Of a stretch of DNA of 64,000 nt, positions 11,145 to 18,572 are shown piece after piece. The stretch covers positions 29,029-93,028 of the forward strand of contig NZ_LGCN01000195.1 of assembly GCF_001279005.1 (NCBI RefSeq), in the 5' to 3' direction. This DNA is from Streptomyces caelestis. GTDB taxonomy: Bacteria; Actinomycetota; Actinomycetes; Streptomycetales; Streptomycetaceae. Position numbers and translations under genes: made by a program. The notes under the pieces are model-generated. The model made no database searches, had not been told where the DNA came from, and saw only the letters and a list, made by a program, of their open reading frames with translations. Numbering within the stretch: the first letter of the stretch is position 1; each line of letters starts with the position of its first letter.

Positions 11145-11934
11145 GCGGACGACACCGATGACACGGACATCACCGGGCGCGCCGGAGCGCTTCGCCCCGC
11201 CGACGCGGTTCGCGGTGCCCGGACGGATCGGCGTGAGCGAGCGGACCGCGTCCGTGTGGCGGACGGCGACCCTGACGGAGATCCGCCGCGAGACCCCGCG
11301 GGCGACGACCTTCCGGTTCGCGGTGCCCGGCTGGCCGGGGCACGTGCCCGGCCAGCACCTGCTGCTGCGGCTGACCGCCGAGGACGGCTACGTGGCCCAG
11401 CGCCACTACTCGATCGCGTCGGCGCCGGACGACTCCGGGCACCTCGAGCTGACGCTGGACCGTGTCGAGGGCGGCGAGGTCTCGGGCTGGTTCCACACGG
11501 TGGCCCGCCCCGGCGACCGGGTCGAGCTGCGCGGCCCGCTCAGCGGCTTCTTCGCCTGGCCGGGCGACCGGCCCGCGCTGCTGGTGGGCGCCGGCTCCGG
11601 TGTGGTCCCGCTGATGTCGATGGTGCGGCACCACCGGGCCCGGGACATGAGACTGCCGCTGCGGCTGCTGGTGTCGGCGCGCGGGCCCGAGGACCTGATC
11701 TACGCACGTGAGTACGGCGCGGAGACCACTCCGGTGTTCACGCGCAGCGCCCCGGAGGGTGTGCCCGTGGGACGTATGGCGGCCGCACATGTGGTGCCGC
11801 TCCTGGCGAAGCAGCCTCCTGGTGGGTGGGAGGCCTATGTATGCGGCTCCAACTCCTTTGCGGAGCACGCCTCCAGGCTGTTGGTGGCGGCCGGTCAGCC
11901 CGTGGAGCGGATCCGTATCGAGCGCTTCGGCTGA
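11137..11934 (+). CDS. Ferredoxin-reductase-type FAD/NAD(P)H oxidoreductase
   Basis: A 265-residue protein with the ferredoxin-NADP reductase fold. The FAD-binding barrel carries RHYSIAS (about residues 89-95) and the nucleotide domain carries LLVGAGSGVVPLMSM and YVCGSNSFAE. It has no C-terminal 2Fe-2S domain. The start overlaps the stop of the Mo-enzyme gene by 8 bp, and the natural inference is that it transfers electrons between NAD(P)H and that partner. The N-terminal 35 residues are not part of the fold, so ATG 11158 is a possible alternative start. Confidence 0.85.
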
Positions 11935-12313
11935 CCGGGGCGCCCCGCTCGTCCGGTCCTGGACGCCGCCGTGCCGACGACGGCCCGCCACCCGGGCTCC
12001 GTCGTCGAGCGGTTCCGGGACCTGCCCGCCGGCCGGCGTGAGCACGGCGTCCTGGACGAGGACGCCGCCCGGTTCCCCCCGGCTGCGTCACACGGCCCCG
12101 AACCGTCCGGGCCGCTGCGGCTGCCGCGCCACCGTCCCGGCGGACGGGGCGCGCGCACCGCGCATCCCGGACACGGTCGGGCTCGGCGACGGGGAGGGTG
12201 CGGAGAACCGACCGCGGCCGCCGGGACGGCGGTCCCGGACCGCCCGCGCCCCGGCCGAGGACTCGTCGTGGCGCCGCGGGCGGTTCCCCTGGCGGGCCGC
12301 GGGCCCGGCGGGG
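11935..12313. other. Intergenic stretch without a supported gene
   Basis: About 380 bp lie between the flavin reductase gene and the convergent rhodanese gene. A plus-strand frame opening with GTG at 11971 reads VERFRDLPAGRREHGVLDED for some 30 plausible codons and then turns into low-complexity Arg/Gly/Pro sequence that overlaps the next gene. It could be a gene remnant but I cannot assign it. Confidence 0.35.
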
Positions 12314-12889
12314 TCAGCGGGTCAGGGCGACGAGGGTGGCGTCCAGGTCGGTGGCCGCGGGCCGGTTGTGGGGGAGCTTGGCGAGGATCTTGGCCATGCC
12401 GCAGGTGTCGGTCAGGGCGGAGAAGACCAGGCCGCCGGCGACGCCCGCGGACAGCAGGCGCGCCGCGCTCCGGCGCTGTCCGGCCAGGAGACCGGCCAGG
12501 ACCAGGGACCCGGCGGCGAGGCGGACCTGGCGCTCCATCGCCCAGGGGGCGCGAGCACCGGCCGGACGGTGGGTGTCGTGGCCGAGCCGGGTCCATGCGG
12601 TGGTGCCGCCGGTGAGGGTGGCGGCGGGGACGCCCTGCTCGGCCAGGCGCCGGCAGGCGGTGGCGGAGCGGGCGCCGGAGGCGCACACGACGAGGAGGTC
12701 GCCACGGCCGGCGACGGTCCTCAGGGCGGGCAGGGCCGCGTCCAGGTGGTCGAGGGGGACGTTGTGGGCGCCGGGCAGGTGACCGGAGGCGTATTCGCCG
12801 GGGGTGCGGACGTCGATGACGGTCAGCTCGTGGAGACGGGCGTGGGCCTGCTCGGCGGTGAGGGCCGTGAGGGTGGTGCTGGATGCCAC
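12314..12889 (-). CDS. Rhodanese domain protein with C-terminal DUF2892 membrane domain
   Basis: A 191-residue protein. Residues 10-105 are a rhodanese domain (TVIDVRTPGEYASGHLPGAHN) with active-site Cys in VVCASGARS, and residues about 120-175 are a DUF2892/YgaP-like hairpin of two membrane helices. YgaP-type proteins take up a sulfane sulfur on the rhodanese Cys at the inner face of the membrane. The gene is transcribed away from the CsoR-like gene, and the 78 bp between them contain two palindromes of the CsoR-operator type, linking it to the sulfide operon on the other side. Confidence 0.87.
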   Translation of the reverse strand: MASSTTLTALTAEQAHARLHELTVIDVRTPGEYASGHLPGAHNVPLDHLDAALPALRTVAGRGDLLVVCASGARSATACRRLAEQGVPAATLTGGTTAWTRLGHDTHRPAGARAPWAMERQVRLAAGSLVLAGLLAGQRRSAARLLSAGVAGGLVFSALTDTCGMAKILAKLPHNRPAATDLDATLVALTR

Positions 12890-12912
12890 GGAGGATTTTC
12901 CTTTGCTCTGTT

Positions 12913-12950
12913 GGGGTTACCCCTTCGGCAGGATACCGGAGGGGGTATCC
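12913..12950. promoter_or_regulatory. CsoR/CstR-type operator palindromes
   Basis: GGGGTTACCCC (12913-12923) and GGATACC-n6-GGTATCC (12931-12950) lie between the divergent rhodanese and CsoR-like genes. Both carry the TACC/GGTA arms around a G/C-rich centre seen in operators of CsoR-family repressors, and they match the sites in front of the MBL gene at 15795-15847. Confidence 0.65.
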
Positions 12951-12967
12951 CGACGGGAAAGTGCGCG

Positions 12968-13243
12968 GTGGTGGGGCCGGCGACGGCGGCCCCGGAGCCG
13001 AAGAGCGTGCTCGACCGGCTGCGCCGGGCGCGGGGCCGGATCGCGGGGATCATCAGGACGATCGAGGAGGGGCGGGACCGCGAGGACGTGATCACGCGGC
13101 TCGCCCCGGTCCCCCGGGCGCTGGACCGGGCCGGTTTCGCGGTCATCGCGACGGGGCTGCGGCACCGCATGGCCCAGGAGGGGCAGGTGGACGGCGACCG
13201 GGACCGGGTGCGCGCCCGGCCGGAGAAGCTGTTCCTGTCGCGG
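12968..13243 (+). pseudogene. Degenerate CsoR/CstR-family metal- or persulfide-sensing repressor
   Basis: The frame from about GTG 12968 (GGGAAA 7 bases upstream) reads SVLDRLRRARGRIAGIIRTI, EEGRDREDVITRLA, RALDRAGFAVIATGL and EKLFLSR in the exact order of CsoR-family repressors. Both positions that normally carry the sensing cysteines are Arg: RDC is RDR, and the Cys after ATGLxQ is replaced in ATGLRHRM. The stop normally found a few codons after EKLFLS is missing, so the frame runs on to 13918 entirely antisense to the downstream exporter gene. The DNA-binding arginines remain. It is either a decayed regulator or a cysteine-less repressor with an abnormal tail; the end given is that of the homologous domain. 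Confidence 0.65.
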
Positions 13244-13269
13244 GTCCGAGCACCGGCCCGGGTGGCGTC

Positions 13270-14019
13270 TCATGTCACCGCGTCGGCGAGCATGAAGGCG
13301 GCCACGGCCAGCAGGAGGATCGCGAAGACGCGTTGCAGGCGGGGTCCGGAGACCTTCGCGGCGAGGCGTTTGCCGTCCCAGGCGCCCAGGACGGCGGCGG
13401 CGATGAAGGGGCCGACGACCGTCCAGTCGAGGGAGACGGCGGCGCTCGAGCGGGTGGCGAGCGAGGCCAGGGAGTTGGCCGTGATGACCAGCAGGCTGGT
13501 GCCGACGGCGGCCCGCATCTCGAAGGCCAGGACGGTGACCAGGGCGGGCACGGCCAGGAAGCCGCCGCCCACGCCCAGCAGCCCGGTCAGCGCGCCCAGC
13601 CCCGCGCCGGCCCCGGCGGCCCGGCCGGGCCGCACCGCGCGGCCCTCGGCCCCGGCCGGGGCGGCGGGCTTGAGCATCCTCAGCGCGGCCAGGGCCGCGA
13701 CGAGCGCGAAGGCGAGGGTGAGGACGGCCTGGGGCAGGTGTGCGGCGGCTGCTCCCGCCAGCGCGGCCGGCAGCAGGCCCGCCGCGGCGAACGCCGCCCC
13801 CGCCCTCCAGCGCACGTGCCCGGCCCGGGCGTGGGCGTACAGGGCGGTCAGCGAGGTCACGGTGACGATGACGAGGCTCGCGGTGGTGGCCGCGGCGGGA
13901 GTGAAACCGAGCAGGTAGATCAGGGCGGGGACGGCCAGGACACTGCCGCCGCCACCCAGCGCGCCGAGCGCCAGACCGACCACGGCCCCCGCCACCAGGG
14001 CCAGGACCAGCGCGCTCAC
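13270..14019 (-). CDS. TauE/SafE family anion exporter
   Basis: A 249-residue membrane protein with about eight hydrophobic helices and the internal duplication of the TauE/SafE family: GALGGGGSVLAVPALIYLLG in the first half and GLLGVGGGFLAVPALV in the second. Members in sulfide-oxidation operons are thought to export sulfite or a related sulfur anion. The GTG start at 14019 overlaps the upstream rhodanese stop by 4 bases (GTGA), so the two are coupled. A CsoR-like frame lies antisense just beyond its 3' end. Confidence 0.88.
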   Translation of the reverse strand: MSALVLALVAGAVVGLALGALGGGGSVLAVPALIYLLGFTPAAATTASLVIVTVTSLTALYAHARAGHVRWRAGAAFAAAGLLPAALAGAAAAHLPQAVLTLAFALVAALAALRMLKPAAPAGAEGRAVRPGRAAGAGAGLGALTGLLGVGGGFLAVPALVTVLAFEMRAAVGTSLLVITANSLASLATRSSAAVSLDWTVVGPFIAAAVLGAWDGKRLAAKVSGPRLQRVFAILLLAVAAFMLADAVT

Positions 14020-14375
14020 GCGATCCGACCGCCCTGCCCGCGCTCGTCGACGACCGGCAGGCCGGCCTTCGCCCAGGCGTTCATGCCGCCGGTGACGTCG
14101 ACGGCGTCCACGCCGCGGGAGGCCAAGAGCTTGGCGGCCTGCTGCGAGCGGTGCCCGGAGCGGCAGATCGCCACCACCGGCCGGCCCTGGGCGTCCGGCG
14201 GCAGGGCGGCTCCGGCCAGCAGCCGGGTCAGGGGCAGGTGGACGGCGCCGGGCACGTGCCCGGCCTTCCACTCCGGTGCTTCACGGACGTCGAGCAGCAC
14301 GGCGGTGCCGTCGTCGGTGCGGGTGCGGGCCTGGTCGGGGGTGAGGCGGCCGGTGCCGCGACGGAAGAGGAACAT
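14016..14375 (-). CDS. Single-domain rhodanese
   Basis: A 119-residue rhodanese with DVREAPEWKAGHVPGAVHLPL and the active-site loop CRSGHRS (about residues 71-77). It would move sulfane sulfur between thiols, for instance between a low-molecular-weight persulfide and sulfite. It lies 30 bp downstream of the MBL/rhodanese gene and overlaps the exporter gene by 4 bp, so it is the middle gene of a three-gene operon. Confidence 0.9.
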   Translation of the reverse strand: MFLFRRGTGRLTPDQARTRTDDGTAVLLDVREAPEWKAGHVPGAVHLPLTRLLAGAALPPDAQGRPVVAICRSGHRSQQAAKLLASRGVDAVDVTGGMNAWAKAGLPVVDERGQGGRIA

Positions 14376-14405
14376 GGCGGTGCCTTCACTGGGTGAGTGG
14401 GTGGT

Positions 14406-15770
14406 TCAGGCGCGGGTGATGTCCAGGCCCGCGTCCGTGGCGGCGTCGAAGCCGTCGTCGACCGCGACGACCCGTCGCCCGGCGGCGTCCAGCAGGGAGG
14501 CGGCGATCGCCGCGCGCATCCCGCCCGCGCAGTGCACCCACACGGTTCCGGACGGCACCTCGTCGAGGCGGCCGTGCAGCTCGTGGATCGGGATGTGCAC
14601 CGACCCCTCGACGTGTCCCGCGGCGCGTTCGAAGTCGCGGCGCACGTCCAGCACCACCACCTCCTCGCCGCGTCCGCGCACCTCGGCGAGGTCGGCGAAG
14701 CGGGCCCGCGGGAAGGAGGCGGGCTCCTCGCCCTCGCGGACCCAGGCGGCCGGGCCGCCGGTGGCGGCGGCGGCCGGGCGGTCGATGCCGACCCGGGCCA
14801 GCTCCCGCTGCGCGTCGGCGATCCGCTCCGGGGTGTCGGCGAGCAGGGTGACGGGCTTGCCCCACGGGATCAGCCAGGCCAGGTAGGTGGCGAGCTTGCC
14901 CTCGCCCTCGAAGTTGAACGACCCGGCCACATGCCCCTCGGCGAAGGCCGTACGGCTGCGCAGGTCCACCACCCACTCGCCCGCGGCCAGCCGGGCGGCG
15001 ATCTCCTCGGCGTCCGCACGCCCCGGCGGGGTGAGGTCGACCGGTGCGGGACCGGCGGCGTTGACCGGGCCCATGTGCGCGTAGTACGCGGGCACGTCGT
15101 CCAGCCCCGCGAGCATCTCGGCGACGAAGGTGTCCACGTCCAGGGTCAGCGCGTCGTTGTTCTTGCGCTCCCGGCCGATCGTGGTCGCGTCCCCCTCGGC
15201 CTGCGAGGAGGAGCAGAAGCTGCCGAAGCCGTGGGTGGGCAGCACCGGCACCTCGTCGTCCAGCTCGTCGGCGAGACGGTGGGCCGAGGCGTGCTGGGCG
15301 CGGGCGAGCCGCTCGGTCAGCCGCGGCTCGACCAGGTCGGGGCGGCCGACGGTGCCGATCAGCAACGACCCGCCGGTGAACGCCGCCGCACCGCGCCCGT
15401 CCTCCTCCAGGACGTAGGAGGTGTGGTGCGGGGTGTGCCCGGGGGTGGCGAGCGCGCGCAGCACCAGGCCCTCGTCCACCGTCACGGTGTCGCCGTCGGC
15501 GACCGGGGTGCGGGCGAAGGAGACATGGGCCGCGGCCGGCACCAGGTAGGAGGCGCCGGTCAGCCGGGCGAGCTCCAGGCCGCCGGTGACGTAGTCGTTG
15601 TGCACATGGGTCTCCGCCACATACGCGATGCGCACCCCGCGCTTCGCCGCGGCGGCGATCACCTGGTCGATGTCACGCGGCGGGTCGACGGCCACCGCCG
15701 AACGGGGTCCGCCGACCAGATAGCTGCGGTTGCCCAGACCCTCGAATTCCAGGGTGTCGACGAAGAACAC
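14406..15770 (-). CDS. Persulfide dioxygenase-like MBL-fold protein fused to two rhodanese domains
   Basis: A 454-residue protein. The N-terminal metallo-beta-lactamase domain (about 1-245) carries THVHNDYVTG and the metal-binding GHTPHHTSY, in the form seen in persulfide dioxygenases (ETHE1/CstB/Blh) rather than lactamases. A first rhodanese domain (about 255-345) lacks the active Cys; the second (about 360-450) has it in VHCAGGMRA. This order matches CstB-type enzymes that oxidise persulfide to sulfite or thiosulfate in the cytoplasm. The GTG start has AGAGGAG 8 bases upstream. It leads the operon, and two CsoR-type palindromes lie just upstream. Confidence 0.87.
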   Translation of the reverse strand: MFFVDTLEFEGLGNRSYLVGGPRSAVAVDPPRDIDQVIAAAAKRGVRIAYVAETHVHNDYVTGGLELARLTGASYLVPAAAHVSFARTPVADGDTVTVDEGLVLRALATPGHTPHHTSYVLEEDGRGAAAFTGGSLLIGTVGRPDLVEPRLTERLARAQHASAHRLADELDDEVPVLPTHGFGSFCSSSQAEGDATTIGRERKNNDALTLDVDTFVAEMLAGLDDVPAYYAHMGPVNAAGPAPVDLTPPGRADAEEIAARLAAGEWVVDLRSRTAFAEGHVAGSFNFEGEGKLATYLAWLIPWGKPVTLLADTPERIADAQRELARVGIDRPAAAATGGPAAWVREGEEPASFPRARFADLAEVRGRGEEVVVLDVRRDFERAAGHVEGSVHIPIHELHGRLDEVPSGTVWVHCAGGMRAAIAASLLDAAGRRVVAVDDGFDAATDAGLDITRA

Positions 15771-15794
15771 GACTGCGACTCCTCTCGAACGGTT

Positions 15795-15847
15795 TACCCC
15801 CCGGGGTATTGAACACTCACTTTAACAGCAATACCCATGGGGGTATT
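15795..15847. promoter_or_regulatory. Two CsoR/CstR-type operators upstream of the MBL gene
   Basis: TACCCC-CC-GGGGTA (15795-15808) and AATACCC-ATGG-GGGTATT (15830-15847) are centred about 37 bp apart, 25-77 bp upstream of the sulfide operon. TACCCC/GGGGTA palindromes are the hallmark of CsoR-family repressor sites. The spacing places them over a probable promoter. The AT-rich segment between them (15809-15829) may hold the -10 region. Confidence 0.75.
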
Positions 15848-16111
15848 CCGCCGGCGGAGGGCACCCCGCCCGAGGCGCCGCCCGACGCTCCGCGAGTACC
15901 CGCGCCCCACGGCCGCACCGTCCGCCCCGCCGCCGATCCCGCCGCCGAACGCACTGCGGCGCCCGAGCCGGCGCTTCCTGCGGACGGCTTCGACAGCAAT
16001 CGCTTTCCACGCTCGCCACCTGGGACTTTCCCCGGAACCTCTGGCAATGGCGCAGGTGATCCACGTACGGTGTCCTCGCTTCGCACTGTCTCTTCACGAA
16101 GGCGGTCCCTG

Positions 16112-17080
16112 ATGGCCCTGTTCGACCTCCCCCTCGACGAACTGCGCGAGTACCGCAGCACGTCCACCGCGCCCGAGGATTTCGACGCGTTCTGGTCCAA
16201 GACGCTCGAGGAGGCACGCGCGTACGACCTGGACGCCCGTTTCGAGCCGGTCGACACGGGACTGTCCACGGTGCGGGTCTTCGACGTGACGTTCGCCGGG
16301 TTCGGCGGTCACCCCGTCAAGGGCTGGCTGACTCTGCCCGCCGACGCCGAGGCCCCGCTGCCGCTGGTGGTGGAGTTCATCGGTTACGGCGGCGGCCGCG
16401 GGCTGCCGCACGAGCACCTGCTGTGGGCGTCCACGGGCCGGGCGCACTTCGTGATGGACACCCGGGGCCAGGGCAGCGCCTGGGGCGCCGGCGGCGGCAC
16501 GGCGGACCCGGTGGGCGGCGCCCCCGCCTACCCCGGCTTCATGACGCGCGGCATCGACGCCCCCGAGAACTACTACTACCGCCGGGTGTTCACGGACGCC
16601 GTACGCGCGGTGGAGGCGGCACGGTCGCACCCGCTGACCGACGCGAGCCGCACGGTGGCCGTGGGCGCCAGCCAGGGCGGAGGCATCACCATCGCGGTCG
16701 GCGGTCTGGTCCCGGACCTGGCCGGCATCGCACCGGACGTGCCGTTCCTCTGCGACTTCCCTCGCGCGACCACGCTCACCGACCGGCAGCCGTACCGGGA
16801 GATCGGCTCCTACCTCAAGACGCACCGCGGCCGCTTCGAGGACGCGCTGCGCACGCTGTCCTACTTCGACGGCGTGCACTTCGCCGCCCGCGGCAACGCG
16901 CCCGCACTGTTCTCGGCGGCCCTGGAGGACCAGACCTGCCCGCCCTCGACGGTGTTCGGGGCCTTCAACGCCTGGACGCACGACGACAAGGCGATCGAGG
17001 TGTACGACTTCAACGACCACGAGGGCGGGGGCGCGTTCCAGGAGGCGGCCAAGCTGCGCTGGATGCGCTCGTACATCTGA
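16112..17080 (+). CDS. Acetylxylan esterase / cephalosporin-C deacetylase family (CE7)
   Basis: A 322-residue alpha/beta hydrolase of carbohydrate esterase family 7. Family marks are MALFDLPLDELREYRSTS at the start, DTRGQGS, the nucleophile elbow GASQGGGI (Ser about residue 188) and the C-terminal NDHEGGG with the catalytic His. These enzymes remove acetyl groups from xylo-oligosaccharides and similar small substrates and are usually cytoplasmic; no signal peptide is seen. ATG 16112 has GAAGGCGG upstream; a longer open frame from 15809 is N-terminal junk covering the sulfide operators. No sugar-uptake genes lie adjacent. Confidence 0.88.
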   Translation: MALFDLPLDELREYRSTSTAPEDFDAFWSKTLEEARAYDLDARFEPVDTGLSTVRVFDVTFAGFGGHPVKGWLTLPADAEAPLPLVVEFIGYGGGRGLPHEHLLWASTGRAHFVMDTRGQGSAWGAGGGTADPVGGAPAYPGFMTRGIDAPENYYYRRVFTDAVRAVEAARSHPLTDASRTVAVGASQGGGITIAVGGLVPDLAGIAPDVPFLCDFPRATTLTDRQPYREIGSYLKTHRGRFEDALRTLSYFDGVHFAARGNAPALFSAALEDQTCPPSTVFGAFNAWTHDDKAIEVYDFNDHEGGGAFQEAAKLRWMRSYI

Positions 17081-17205
17081 GGGAACCGTACGGTTCCGGC
17101 CGAACCGCCGGAGGATCGCGACGGAGTAGCTCGGCGAACTGCCCGACGAAACGATTCCGCCGGACGAACGCCTCCCGGCGAGCGGCGGTCGGCCGAGCAC
17201 TTCGA

Positions 17206-17269
17206 GGGCAGCGGGGCAGCGGGGCAGCGGGGCAGCGGGGCAGCGGGGCAGCGGGGCAGCGGGGCAGCG
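17206..17269. repeat. Eight tandem copies of an 8-bp unit
   Basis: GGGCAGCG is repeated eight times without a mismatch in the non-coding stretch after the esterase gene. Because 8 is not a multiple of 3 the array would shift frame in a protein, which fits a non-coding location. It looks like a slippage-prone variable-number repeat. Confidence 0.95.
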
Positions 17270-17432
17270 GGGAGACCGTACGGCAGGCGCCGCGGCCGCT
17301 GCGCCGTGACGGGCCGGTCGTCACCGGTCGGCGGGGCGGCCACGCCACGCCGCCCGGCCTGCCGATGAGGACGCCGGCGTCGTCCCGCTTCCCGCTCGGC
17401 GCACGGCGCCCCGAAAGGCCCCGCCGCCCGGG

Positions 17433-17734
17433 CACGCCGAGATCCTGGGGGTGGCCGGCCCGGCCGACGCCGGTGCACCGCTACTGGTCCGCTACCGCGA
17501 CCGGGCCGACGGCACCGGCGCGGGAAGCTGCGGCGGGCCTACGACTGGATGCGCCGGGCGGGTCCGACCCTGCCCCACCGCGACGCCGTCACACCGGTCG
17601 CGGGAACGCCGTCGGTCCGGGTCGCCCTGCGGGTGCACGACCAGTGCGCCCGCCCGCTGGAGAGCACCGGACTCGTCATGGACGCCCAGGAGGGCACCCC
17701 GGTCCACGAGTTCACGGTGCAGGCCGCCCTCTGA
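17433..17734 (+). pseudogene. Possible decayed gene fragment
   Basis: Plausible protein sequence appears in two frames: AGAPLLVRYRDRADGTGA up to about 17520, then, after a one-base frame change, KLRRAYDWMRRAGPTLPHRD and RVALRVHDQCARPLESTGLV running to TGA at 17734. The tail overlaps the convergent response-regulator gene by 23 bp. It may be the frameshifted C-terminus of a lost gene. I do not recognise the family. The 100-odd bases between the esterase and the 8-bp repeat show nothing. Confidence 0.25.
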
Positions 17735-18572
17735 CCGGCTCCGGGGCCGACGGGGCGGCCTCGTGCGCCCCGGCGCTGACCAGCCCCGTCTCGTAGGCGA
17801 CGATGACGGCCTGGACCCGGTCACGGAGCCCGAGCTTGGCGAGGACGCGGGCGACGTGCGTCTTGACCGTCGCCTCGGCCAGATGGAGGCGGCCGGCGAG
17901 TTCGGCGTTGCTCAGTCCCCGGGCCAGCAGGCCGAGGACCTCCAGCTCACGCGGGGTGAGCGGGGCGAGGTCGCGGTGGAGGGCGGCGGTGTCGCCGCCG
18001 CTCCGGGCGCCGTACCGGCCCTCGTCCGTGGCGCCGTGCCGGTGTTCGCCTCCGGCGCCGTACCGGCCCTCGTCCGTGGCGCCGTGCCGGTGTTCGCCTC
18101 CGGCCCCGTATCGATGTTCGCCTCCGGCGCCGTATCGATGTTCGCCTCCGGCAAAACGCTGCACCAGGCGGCGGGTGATGGCGGGTGCGAGGAGGGCGTC
18201 GCCGGTGCGGACCGTGCGGACGGCCGCGGTCAGCTGTTCGGGGGTGACGTCCTTGAGGAGGAAACCGCTGGCCCCGGCGGTCAGTGCCGCGTAGACGTAC
18301 CGGTCGAGGTCGAAGGTGGTCAGGATGATCACGCGCGGTTCGCCCGGGGCGCCCGTGAGGATGCGGCGGGTGGCCTCCAGGCCGTCCATCCGGGGCATCC
18401 GTACGTCCATCAGGACCACGTCGGGACGGGTGCGGCGGACCGCCTCGACCGCTTCGGTCCCGTCGGTCGCCTCGGCGACGACGTCGATGCCGTCGGCGCC
18501 GAGGATCAGCCGGAATCCGGTGCGCACCAGGGTCTGGTCGTCGGCGAGGAGCACCCGCAGGGGCTCGGTCAC
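17712..18572 (-). CDS. NarL/LuxR-family response regulator with repeat-containing linker
   Basis: A 286-residue two-component regulator. The receiver domain (1-125) has acidic residues D11/D12, phospho-acceptor D56 in LMDVRMPRMDG and K107 in LLKDVTP. The LuxR-type helix-turn-helix (about 203-265) reads LTPRELEVLGLLARGLSNAE and ATVKTHVARVLAKL. Between them, residues 142-190 are an unusual His/Gly-rich repeat instead of the usual short linker. The GTG start overlaps the histidine-kinase stop by 4 bp. The divergent ABC exporter genes are the likely targets, as in many Streptomyces kinase/regulator/exporter clusters. Confidence 0.9.
   Translation of the reverse strand: MTEPLRVLLADDQTLVRTGFRLILGADGIDVVAEATDGTEAVEAVRRTRPDVVLMDVRMPRMDGLEATRRILTGAPGEPRVIILTTFDLDRYVYAALTAGASGFLLKDVTPEQLTAAVRTVRTGDALLAPAITRRLVQRFAGGEHRYGAGGEHRYGAGGEHRHGATDEGRYGAGGEHRHGATDEGRYGARSGGDTAALHRDLAPLTPRELEVLGLLARGLSNAELAGRLHLAEATVKTHVARVLAKLGLRDRVQAVIVAYETGLVSAGAHEAAPSAPEPVRGRPAP
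18003..18149 (-). repeat. In-frame 24/48-bp repeats coding a His-rich linker
   Basis: The DNA codes GGEHRYGA twice, then GGEHRHGATDEGRYGA twice (residues about 142-190 of the response regulator). Units are 24 and 48 bp, so copy changes keep the reading frame. Near-identity of the copies at DNA level suggests recent expansion. Confidence 0.85.

Noticed and set aside
11971..12313. Plus-strand ORF starting GTG 11971
   Set aside because: About 30 plausible residues, then low complexity running antisense through the rhodanese gene; no recognisable family.
12883..14886. Long plus-strand frames across the rhodanese and exporter genes
   Set aside because: Only the short CsoR-like part (12968-13243) has family similarity; the rest is antisense to confident genes.
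15809..16111. Upstream extension of the acetyl esterase frame
   Set aside because: The 101 extra residues are Pro/Ala-rich, cover the sulfide-operon operators and have no counterpart in CE7 enzymes; ATG 16112 has a good ribosome site.
17206..17269. CRISPR-like array
   Set aside because: The 8-bp units are directly abutting with no spacers and no cas genes nearby; it is a simple tandem repeat.
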